DNA of 33,161 nucleotides from positions 1-33,161 of the forward strand of contig CALXNS010000072.1 in NCBI GenBank assembly GCA_944389815.1, given 5' to 3'. Shown one piece after another: positions 14,799-21,847 of the stretch. How positions within the stretch are numbered: position 1 is the stretch's first letter; every line of letters starts with the position of its first letter. A model generated the notes under the pieces. That model was given only the letters and a program-made list of their open reading frames with translations, was not told the DNA's origin and ran no database searches. Origin of the DNA: an uncultured Victivallis sp. (GTDB taxonomy: Bacteria > Verrucomicrobiota > Lentisphaeria > Victivallales > Victivallaceae). The translations under genes were made by a program, and so were the position numbers.

Positions 14799-17192
14799 AT
14801 GCGAAAATTCGTCTGGATATTCATTGGAATTTTTCTTGTATGTGCGCCGAAAACGGATGCAGACGGAGTCGGTTTTCCGGTTCCGGTGAATTCTGCGGTG
14901 TCGGACAACGGGAGCGGCGATGGAAGCGGTGACAGTTTGTTGGAGTGGAAGGTCGCTTTTCTGCGTTATTCCATTCAGTTGAAACGGGACATCGAGCTGC
15001 TCGACAGCGGGCTGGTACAGTTTCAGGCCTATTGTCGGAAGATGATTCAGGAAGCGCGGCATTGTGAGGATGCCGCCCGCCGTTATTATTATTCGATGCT
15101 TCAGAATGACCGCTACGACGCATTGAAGATCACGCTCTACGGGGAAAGAATCAACATCATCTCCCATGAATTTGACCGGATGCGCGACACATTCGTCCGA
15201 ACTTGTGAGCGAGTGAAGGAAAACATGCTCCGTTACGACTCTCTGGCCCGGGAGCAGACGGAACTCCTGCCGGATTTTAAAGATGATGAAACCCGGCGTC
15301 TGATTCAGGAAAACATCAATTATATCGAGCATTTCCGGTCGGTGTTTTCTCAATGGGAGGACGCGGAAGCCGGAGTGCTCGACGAGATTGCCGCGGTCGC
15401 CGGCGTTCTGAAGGAGATCCGTCAGGATAGCGATGAACGTCAATCCCAGGTGATTTCCAGCATCTTCTTCAACAACGAATCCAATTTCCTTGAGACGGTT
15501 CCCAATGCCCGGATTCATATCCGGTACTGGCTCGAGGACGCGTGGAATAATCTGACGGTTCAGGTGTTGCTGCTGAAGGCGGTCACCTGGAAATTTTTTG
15601 TGCGCAGCGGCCTTTGTCTGACGGCATTGCTGCTGGCCTGGGCGTTTTTTTACCGTGGTTTTCTCAAAGGAATTCTGGAGCACAAGTTGCCTGATGTGTT
15701 TGCCCGGCGCAATCAGTTTCGTTTTTCCATTCTGATGATCTCATTCTGGTTGAGCATATTGCTTGGCACGACGTCGAACAATGGCAGCGATTTGAATATT
15801 CTCCGGCAGCTTTCGATCGGATTTCTGCTGTTTTTCACGATGAAGCTGGCGATTGTACTGCGCATGGGGAAAGAGATGCAGAAAAATGTCCATTCATTGT
15901 ACCGGATAGTGGAGGGGTGTTATTTTATCTGCCTGTTGCTCAGCGTGAATGTAATCTCCTACAAACCGTTGATTGTGTTGTCGACCGTGATAGCCTTTCT
16001 GGCATTCTGTCTGGTGGCGTGGCGGATCTGTCGGGGAAATTTTCTGCTGCCGGAACGGATTTTTGCGGTGTGTACTCTCGTGAATTATCTGGCGGCGGCG
16101 GTTCTGGGATTTCTGGGGTTTGCGTATGTGAGTTTGACTTTGATGCTCTCCTGGTTCGTATTGGTCGCATTGATGCAGGGATTGCTGGGGGTCAGCCATT
16201 TTGCACGTGAACTTGGCGAAGTGGATTCCCGGCACCAGGTGTTTTACCGGATTTTTCATAAGCTGCTTCTGCCGCTCGGATGGATCGGTCTGGTAATTTA
16301 TATGGTTCAATGGCTTTCTTTCACATTTCATGTCGAACAGAAACTCAATGATGTGCTCGATATGGAAATCGTTCGCCAGAACGTGGTGAGGTTTGACATT
16401 CGATCTCTCATGCTGGGATTGCTGGCTGGAGTGCTGCTTTATTTTGCGCTCAGCTCGATCAAATTGCTGCTGCGGACTTATTTCAGTGATTATATGGAAT
16501 TCGGCATTCTGCCTTCGATCATTATTCTGGGCAATTATCTGGCATGGATGATTTACGTGGTGCTGTTGCTTTTATGGCTTAATGTCGATTATTCCGGCGT
16601 GCTGGTTGTGCTCGGCGGCATGAGTATGGGACTCGGATTCGGTTTGAAGGAGATGGTTGAAAATTTTCTCGCCGGATTGACGCTTCTGCTGGGACAGCAG
16701 GTGCGGCCGGGAGATATTGTGGAAAATTGCGACACCGGAGTAATCGGCCGGATTCGACAGATTTCCGTGCGTGCCACGACGGTTGAAACTTTTGACGGCG
16801 CCATGATGACATATCCGAACGCCCTGGTGATCGGAAAGGAATTCAAGAACTGGACCAGCAACAACACCATGCGGCGCAGTTCGGTGGTGATCAGCGTCGC
16901 CTACGGGAGCGATCTTCAGCGGGCAGTGGAGGTGATTCGCGAGGTGCTCAGAAAGACGTCCGGGGTATTCAATCGTCCCGAACCGGAAATTTTGCTGTCC
17001 GTATTCAATGCCAGCAGTGTTGATTTTGAAGTGCGTTTCTGGTCGAACGTCCTGCGTGCGGCCGCCTTGCGTTCCGAAGTGCAGCGTGGAGTTTACGATG
17101 CGTTTGCCGCAAACGGGATAGAGATGCCCTATCCGCAGCTCGACGTGCATTTTCCGGATGCGGGCAGGGGCGCCGGCGTTACAGACACGTAG
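14799..17192 (+). CDS. Large MscS-family mechanosensitive ion channel
   Basis: The protein has 797 residues. A signal peptide (MRKFVWIFIGIFLVCAPKTDA) is followed by a periplasmic helical, probably coiled-coil domain (about 40-270), some ten membrane helices (about 290-640) and a C-terminal MscS core. The pore helix and beta domain are recognised in GGMSMGLGFGLKEMVENF, LLLGQQVRPGDIVE, GRIRQISVRATTVETFDG and PNALVIGKEFKNW. This arrangement resembles the MscK/YbiO-type large channels that release solutes from the cell under hypo-osmotic shock. ATG 14799 has GGAGGG about eight bases upstream and starts exactly at the signal peptide; the frame extends further upstream to 14676 inside argC, but that extension lacks a signal. 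Ion or solute preference is not readable. Confidence 0.92.
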   Translation: MRKFVWIFIGIFLVCAPKTDADGVGFPVPVNSAVSDNGSGDGSGDSLLEWKVAFLRYSIQLKRDIELLDSGLVQFQAYCRKMIQEARHCEDAARRYYYSMLQNDRYDALKITLYGERINIISHEFDRMRDTFVRTCERVKENMLRYDSLAREQTELLPDFKDDETRRLIQENINYIEHFRSVFSQWEDAEAGVLDEIAAVAGVLKEIRQDSDERQSQVISSIFFNNESNFLETVPNARIHIRYWLEDAWNNLTVQVLLLKAVTWKFFVRSGLCLTALLLAWAFFYRGFLKGILEHKLPDVFARRNQFRFSILMISFWLSILLGTTSNNGSDLNILRQLSIGFLLFFTMKLAIVLRMGKEMQKNVHSLYRIVEGCYFICLLLSVNVISYKPLIVLSTVIAFLAFCLVAWRICRGNFLLPERIFAVCTLVNYLAAAVLGFLGFAYVSLTLMLSWFVLVALMQGLLGVSHFARELGEVDSRHQVFYRIFHKLLLPLGWIGLVIYMVQWLSFTFHVEQKLNDVLDMEIVRQNVVRFDIRSLMLGLLAGVLLYFALSSIKLLLRTYFSDYMEFGILPSIIILGNYLAWMIYVVLLLLWLNVDYSGVLVVLGGMSMGLGFGLKEMVENFLAGLTLLLGQQVRPGDIVENCDTGVIGRIRQISVRATTVETFDGAMMTYPNALVIGKEFKNWTSNNTMRRSSVVISVAYGSDLQRAVEVIREVLRKTSGVFNRPEPEILLSVFNASSVDFEVRFWSNVLRAAALRSEVQRGVYDAFAANGIEMPYPQLDVHFPDAGRGAGVTDT

Positions 17193-17481
17193 CGGAGCCT
17201 GCGGCAGACCGGCAAGCGTGGTGACGCCGGAACGCAGAAATACGCCGCCATGACATTTCCCCTTTTCCGGTCAATTCGAACATGGAACGGGGGAGGCGCC
17301 GCTTGAAGTTCCTGCGTTCATTCGCATTCTGAATGCTTCCGCGTACCCGGAGCCGAATCCAACCTGTGATGGGAATGGCGCGGGAATGCCGCGCTCCCCT
17401 GCGTTGGCGCGGTTTGAACCAATGCGGTGAGGATCACATCTCGGAATGGTGATTGGTGTCGTTCGAGAGCTGCCGCGGTCG
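17193..17481. other. Convergent intergenic region, no recognisable gene
   Basis: These 289 bases separate the channel gene from the GH28-type gene. I see only short hairpins (for example CCGGC/GCCGG at about 17209-17230) and no T-tract, coding frame with support or RNA gene. Confidence 0.5.
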
Positions 17482-18789
17482 TTACGCCGATTCCGGATGG
17501 AGCCCCAGACTGAATTTGCACCCATCGTCCGTGTGGAATGTGGAATTTTCAGCATGGATGTCGGCACGCCAGCCGGAGGCTTCCGGCGCATAATCGATCC
17601 GGACGTTGCGGAATTCAATTTCATCGGCATGTTTCAATTCGAATGCCGCGTCGGTCGAGGCGTGTCCCCAGGCTCCTTTGAAATCCAGATCCGGTGCGGG
17701 GCCGTTTCCCCGGCAGCACAGTCGGACATCGTCGAGCGTGATGTCGTACAATTTCCCAACCCCGTTGCCGCGCAGCATGTTCGACAGCTCCATCGTGCCG
17801 CGGACATGTTGAATTACGATGCCGTGAAGCGTTGCGGAGGTGTGCGCATTACCTTCCGGCGCATTGTCGAGCTTGATTTGCAGAAAACGGCGCGCGTGAG
17901 TTCGGATGTTGCGGAATTCGACATCGTGGATCTCCGCGCCGATGCAGCTGGTCGGGTCATTGCTCCAGTTGGACACCAGGGAAATCGCCGTGCGGTAGCC
18001 GGGAATGATAATATTTTCAAACAGCGCATCATGAATTTCTCCGCAGCCGACGCCGACTCGGATCGCATTGGCGTAATGGCTCTCCAGAATGCAGTTGGTC
18101 ACGACGATTTCACAGCAGTCGCGTTTTTGTTTCAGACGGCTGTCGTTGCCGCGAAGCGTCAGGGCGTCGTCTCCGGTGGAGATGATGCAGTCCGAAACGG
18201 TGACACGACGGCAGCAATCCAGATCAATGCCGTCGTCATTCAATACGCGCGGATCACTTTGAATGTGGAGCCCTCGGATCGTAACTTCTTCACATCCATG
18301 AAGAAAACAAGTCCAATACGGAGAATTTTTCAAATTCAGATCCATGATGCGCACATTGTTGCATTCGCAGAGAAACATCATCTGCCCCGGACGTGCAATT
18401 CTGCGGTACATCAGTGGACACTCCGGGTCGGTCTCGTTGAGAAAAGCCGGATGGTTCCCGTCAATCGTGCCGCCGCCGCAGAGAACGATGTTGCGACATT
18501 CGACGGCGGCGAGCAGATGTCCGCCGGAAGTCACTTCCGCCTTGCTGGCGCTGTTCTGCGGTACGAAATCGGCCGGGTTGTAATCCGCGAGATCCGGGCT
18601 GCCCCGCAGAATCGCGCCGGGGGAGAGCTCCAGCCCGCCGTTGCTTCGCAAATACAAGGTGCCGCTCAGATAGACGCCGGGTGGAAAATAAACCATTCCA
18701 CCTGCGTCGATGGCCGCCTGAATGGCGGCGGTATCCAGAGTCGTTCCGTCGCCCGCAGCGCCGAATTCTTTGACATTCCTCGTCTTCAT
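17482..18789 (-). CDS. Glycoside hydrolase family 28-like (polygalacturonase-fold) protein
   Basis: The protein has 435 residues and no signal peptide, so it is probably cytosolic. NVKEFGAAGDGTTLDTAAIQAAID (5-28, in parts) is the standard opening of pectate-lyase-fold proteins. The GH28 acidic motifs are present as NDDGIDLD (184-191) and STGDDAL (204-210). The usual GHG motif is replaced by ANA-IRVG (about 240-246), so the His normally found there seems to be Asn, and RIK appears as LQIKLD. Activity on galacturonic acid-like or other oligosaccharides is plausible but altered specificity is likely. ATG 18789 has AAAGGAG eight bases upstream. The promoter matches the consensus perfectly and is overlapped by an inverted repeat, so the gene is probably tightly regulated by a substrate-responsive factor. 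Confidence 0.88.
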   Translation of the reverse strand: MKTRNVKEFGAAGDGTTLDTAAIQAAIDAGGMVYFPPGVYLSGTLYLRSNGGLELSPGAILRGSPDLADYNPADFVPQNSASKAEVTSGGHLLAAVECRNIVLCGGGTIDGNHPAFLNETDPECPLMYRRIARPGQMMFLCECNNVRIMDLNLKNSPYWTCFLHGCEEVTIRGLHIQSDPRVLNDDGIDLDCCRRVTVSDCIISTGDDALTLRGNDSRLKQKRDCCEIVVTNCILESHYANAIRVGVGCGEIHDALFENIIIPGYRTAISLVSNWSNDPTSCIGAEIHDVEFRNIRTHARRFLQIKLDNAPEGNAHTSATLHGIVIQHVRGTMELSNMLRGNGVGKLYDITLDDVRLCCRGNGPAPDLDFKGAWGHASTDAAFELKHADEIEFRNVRIDYAPEASGWRADIHAENSTFHTDDGCKFSLGLHPESA

Positions 18790-18814
18790 CGACAATACTC
18801 CTTTTCCGTTCCAT

Positions 18815-18842
18815 TATAATATAATGTCCTGATTATATTATA
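18815..18842. promoter_or_regulatory. Perfect 11-bp inverted repeat, operator overlapping the GH28 promoter
   Basis: TATAATATAAT (18815-18825) and ATTATATTATA (18832-18842) are exact inverted arms separated by GTCCTG. The right arm contains the -10 box of the leftward promoter and the centre coincides with the expected start of transcription. Occupancy by a dimeric repressor would block initiation. Confidence 0.7.
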
Positions 18843-18865
18843 CCGGAAAAGGAGCCGATTGTCAA
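18837..18865 (-). promoter_or_regulatory. Consensus sigma-70 promoter of the GH28-type gene
   Basis: On the minus strand, TTGACA (18865-18860) and TATAAT (18842-18837) are separated by 17 bases, an exact match to the consensus. The transcript would begin near 18830 and carry a leader of about 40 bases. Confidence 0.85.
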
Positions 18866-18887
18866 TAGATAAAAGTGATTATTAAGA

Positions 18888-19853
18888 TTAATTCCCGGTG
18901 CGCGGCGTGAAGAGTTTCATAATCAAGTCATTGCTGCTTAAAGTGCCGACGATCTCGCCCGCATTGTTGCGAACGAGAAGCAATTTGGAATCAAATTCTT
19001 CAAGGTGTTCCGCCACTTCCAGTTCGGCCGCATCGATGTCGATGTGGGGCGCCGGGCGGATCAACGTTTTCCAATCGGCGTTTTCCGGAACGAAAAGCAG
19101 ATGACGGATGTCGAGGATGCCGAGAAATTTCCGCGAATCCGCCGCGGCCCGAACCGGGAAACGTGAGAAAGGATGCGTTTTCGCGGTCTGGATTACCTCC
19201 GATCGCGACATGTTTTCGGAAATGCAGATGGTGGAATCAAGCGGTCGCATTAAAGCGCCGATCGTGTTCTGCGCCAGCGCCGGAATGCCGCGCAGCGCCT
19301 TCTCCTGGGTGGGGGTGATGTGATCGGCCTCCCGCGCCATTGTGGCCAGTGCGTTGATCTCGTCCAGCGCCGTCGCCGCGGCGGAATCATCCGGCTGATC
19401 TTTGCCTTCGAACGGGCGATTGATCCAGTGTACGAGGTGGATCAGCGGACTCAACAGATGGATGGCGACTTTCAACAGCTTCGCCGTCGAGGCGATCACA
19501 AAAACATTGAAACGCACCCCTACCGTCTTCGGCAGGATTTCCGTGTATTGAACCATGAAAACCGTGAAGATCAGCGAGAACAGCCAGACATAATCGCTTC
19601 CGAATAATTTGTCGAACTGCGCACCTGCAATCGCAGCTCCGAATGTGTGAGCGGTCGTATTCAAGATCAGAATGACCGCGATCGGTTTTTCAATGTCATC
19701 TTTGAGTTCGGCACAGATTTTCCCGATTTTCGGCTTCCGCTCCGACAACCGGGCCAGCTTGCCCGGATTCAGGCTCAGAAGAGCGGCTTCCATTACCGAA
19801 CAGAGGAAGGAAACTCCCATGGCAATTGCAATTGCGGCGATCAGTGTTAACAT
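18888..19853 (-). CDS. CNNM/DUF21 transmembrane protein with CBS pair
   Basis: The protein has 321 residues. The N-terminal DUF21 domain (about 1-150) has helices with SFLCSVMEAALLSLNPGKLARL and FMVQYTEILPKTVGVR, the conserved acidic-TM1 and EILPK motifs of the CNNM/CorC family linked to Mg2+ transport. A CBS pair follows (about 195-318: ALMRPLDSTICISENMSRSEV ... VGTLSSNDLIMKLF), read in parts. The extra C-terminal CorC/HlyC domain of longer members is absent. It overlaps the MATE gene by seven bases and is the last gene of a three-gene operon. The stop codon lies only 22 bases from the -35 box of the GH28 promoter with no terminator hairpin between them. Confidence 0.88.
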   Translation of the reverse strand: MLTLIAAIAIAMGVSFLCSVMEAALLSLNPGKLARLSERKPKIGKICAELKDDIEKPIAVILILNTTAHTFGAAIAGAQFDKLFGSDYVWLFSLIFTVFMVQYTEILPKTVGVRFNVFVIASTAKLLKVAIHLLSPLIHLVHWINRPFEGKDQPDDSAAATALDEINALATMAREADHITPTQEKALRGIPALAQNTIGALMRPLDSTICISENMSRSEVIQTAKTHPFSRFPVRAAADSRKFLGILDIRHLLFVPENADWKTLIRPAPHIDIDAAELEVAEHLEEFDSKLLLVRNNAGEIVGTLSSNDLIMKLFTPRTGN

Positions 19854-21223
19854 ACAGCTCCTTTGGGTTGGTTGTTGTTTCTTCCGAGTGTCTCCGTCAG
19901 GCGACGGCTCAGAATATATCCGACAGCTCCGGCCAGCACATCAGCCGCCAGGCGTGCGAAAAACAATCCTTCCAGCGAATGAAACCACATCGCCACCAGT
20001 GAAAACGGTATCATGAAACCGATGATCCGCAATCCGTTCAGCCACGCCGCCACTGCCGGTCGTCCGCAGCCGGTGTAGAAAAATCCGCTGTACCGGTGAA
20101 TTTCAATTGCCGCAAATCCCCACGGCACGATCCGCATGCACAACGTCATAATCTCCTGTACCTGCGGATCCGCGGAAAAGAACGGCGTAAAATAATGCGC
20201 AAAAATTACATAGATGACCGCCATCGTCATCAGGTAGCAAAACGCGAAGCCCATTGAAAAACGGTGACAGTCGCGGATGCGCTGATAGAGTTTCGCACCG
20301 TAATTCTGGCTGACCATCGGCATCAGCGACACCCCGAGCGCCATCGGGAAGATAAAGGCGATCATCTCCAGCCTACCTGCGGCAGCCGTCGCCGCCACCG
20401 CGATGTCGCCGAATTCAGCGGTGATCCTCGTCAGCACCGCCGAACCGATCGGCATCATCAGCATTCCGAGCGTCGCCGGAACCGCGTAACGGATCATCGT
20501 TCGCCACGCACCACGCATCACTCTCCACGGAATTCGTTTAAATTCAAGGAGTTCGTATTTTTTGTAAAGGAGCCAGAGCACTGCAACGGTGCTGGCGCAC
20601 TGCGAAATAATCGTCGCCAGCGCCGCTCCGCGGATTCCCATTGGAGGAACAATTCCCCAGCCGAAAATGAAAATCGGATCGAGAATCACGTTGAGGATCA
20701 ACCCCGCCATCATCATTGCACTGGCCGTCTTTGAGGCCCCGCAGGTGATCAGCAGATCGTTTCCGGTCATGGCCAGGGAAGCGGTCAGACAGCCGAAATA
20801 CCATATATTCATATATCCCCGAACCATCTCCAGCGTATCGCCCCTGGCGCCGAATGCCGCAAAGACATGTTCCCCGGTCAGAATTCCCAGGATGCCCAGT
20901 CCAATGGAAAACAGGGTAATCAACAACAATCCGGAGGCGATCAGCCTGGTTGCCTTGATATGTTTGCTCGCTCCAAGTGCCTGCGCGGAAGTGCTCATCA
21001 CTCCGACGCCGAGGCCGCGGAAAACACAGCCGATCAGCATCACCACCGGAAAGGTGAAGCCCATCGCCGCCAGCGGTTCCGCTCCCGGCAGGCGGCCGAC
21101 GAAGTAGGTGTCGGCAATATTGTATCCGGACATCGCCAGCGTAGCCGCCAGCATGGCAAAGCCGGTTTTCAACATGGTTCCGCCAATGGAACCGCGGGTA
21201 TAGACAGCATCTCTTCCAGCCAT
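19847..21223 (-). CDS. MATE-family efflux transporter
   Basis: The protein has 458 residues with about twelve helices in two repeated halves, the standard MATE layout. It exports cationic drugs or metabolites in exchange for Na+ or H+. Family features are MLKTGFAMLAATLAMSGYNIADTYFVGRLPG at the start of helix 1-2 (in parts: NIADTYFVGRL), PLAAMGFTFPVVMLIG, and the repeat in the second half MPIGSAVLTRITAEFGD...AAGRLEMIAFIFPMALGVSLMPMVSQNYGA. The start codon follows the unknown 129-residue gene by ten bases; its own ribosome-binding site is weak. The substrate cannot be predicted. Confidence 0.92.
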   Translation of the reverse strand: MAGRDAVYTRGSIGGTMLKTGFAMLAATLAMSGYNIADTYFVGRLPGAEPLAAMGFTFPVVMLIGCVFRGLGVGVMSTSAQALGASKHIKATRLIASGLLLITLFSIGLGILGILTGEHVFAAFGARGDTLEMVRGYMNIWYFGCLTASLAMTGNDLLITCGASKTASAMMMAGLILNVILDPIFIFGWGIVPPMGIRGAALATIISQCASTVAVLWLLYKKYELLEFKRIPWRVMRGAWRTMIRYAVPATLGMLMMPIGSAVLTRITAEFGDIAVAATAAAGRLEMIAFIFPMALGVSLMPMVSQNYGAKLYQRIRDCHRFSMGFAFCYLMTMAVIYVIFAHYFTPFFSADPQVQEIMTLCMRIVPWGFAAIEIHRYSGFFYTGCGRPAVAAWLNGLRIIGFMIPFSLVAMWFHSLEGLFFARLAADVLAGAVGYILSRRLTETLGRNNNQPKGAVC

Positions 21224-21233
21224 GACGCACCAG

Positions 21234-21623
21234 TTAGATTTTTACTTTGTCCCTCAGGGAACAGATCGCTTCGACCGCTTCGAGAAAGCGTACCGTCGGC
21301 AATGAACCGAAATCGTCGCACGCCTCGTCGTCTCCCGGCACCGCACGCAAATAGAAATCTTCTTCCCCGTCGATCAACCGCAGCTCCCGGAACGCGCCGT
21401 CCACTGTGCCTGCGGTCGTATCGAGTACATAAACGCCGTCATCCGGCCAGTTCTCCACCAGGTCGCGCTTGGAAATGATATCCATCGCCGCCTCGTGCTC
21501 GTCCCAGAAGTAAACCTGAATGCGCTCGGCGCGGCCGTCGTTGATTTCCACCGCGGTCACCAGCACCGCATTGGCTTTCATGCGTTTTTCCGCTTCCGCC
21601 GCGATCGATTTGACTGTCACCAT
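21234..21623 (-). CDS. Unknown 129-residue acidic protein, first gene of the MATE operon
   Basis: I do not recognise this family. The protein is soluble and acidic, with no signal peptide or membrane helix. It begins with a helix (MVTVKSIAAEAEKRMKAN), then alternating strands such as AVLVTAVEINDG, RIQVYFWDEH and GVYVLDTTAG, and ends in a helix (VRFLEAVEAICSLRDKV). An AGAGAGG site lies about eleven bases before ATG 21623, and a promoter (TTGCAA-16-TATATT) precedes it at good distance, so it is very probably a real gene. It leads an operon with a MATE exporter and a CNNM protein. Its role is not known. Confidence 0.7.
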   Translation of the reverse strand: MVTVKSIAAEAEKRMKANAVLVTAVEINDGRAERIQVYFWDEHEAAMDIISKRDLVENWPDDGVYVLDTTAGTVDGAFRELRLIDGEEDFYLRAVPGDDEACDDFGSLPTVRFLEAVEAICSLRDKVKI

Positions 21624-21662
21624 AAATTATGAAACCTCTCTCTGAAATACTTTGGAATTCCT

Positions 21663-21690
21663 AATATACCTGCCCGGTTGATTTTTGCAA
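21663..21690 (-). promoter_or_regulatory. Candidate promoter of the unknown-MATE-CNNM operon
   Basis: On the minus strand, TTGCAA (21690-21685) and TATATT (21668-21663) are 16 bases apart. It is back-to-back with the adhE promoter, with about 31 bases between the two -35 boxes. Confidence 0.5.
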
Positions 21691-21721
21691 GAAATTTCAC
21701 GTTTTTTTTCCGATTTTTTTC

Positions 21722-21750
21722 TTGTATTTCCTGAAAACTGAGGCTATATT
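21722..21750 (+). promoter_or_regulatory. Candidate sigma-70 promoter of adhE
   Basis: TTGTAT (21722-21727) and TATATT (21745-21750) are 17 bases apart. Transcription would start near 21757, about ten bases before a near-perfect palindrome, and give a leader of about 90 bases. Confidence 0.6.
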
Positions 21751-21766
21751 AGGTTTAGATAAAAAA

Positions 21767-21790
21767 ATATCGATGTTTAAATATCGATAT
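21767..21790. promoter_or_regulatory. 24-bp near-perfect palindrome in the adhE leader, candidate operator
   Basis: ATATCGAT (21767-21774) and ATCGATAT (21783-21790) are perfect arms. The 8-base centre GTTTAAAT continues the symmetry except for one mismatched outer pair. The same bases can be read as two direct AAATATCGAT copies 14 bases apart. It does not resemble the usual Rex site. Confidence 0.6.
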
Positions 21791-21847
21791 AAACATACCG
21801 AATTACGCAAAACCGACAATCCCGCAATGCGGGGAAGGAGTTGAATC

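Noticed and set aside
17446..18819. 457-residue plus-strand frame opposite the GH28-type gene
   Set aside because: No motif was recognised; the minus-strand product has clear GH28 elements, a ribosome-binding site and a consensus promoter.
21722..21800. Rex or FNR/CRP binding site upstream of adhE
   Set aside because: The palindrome present does not match the TTGTGAA-type or TTGAT-N4-ATCAA half-sites; no other good match was seen.
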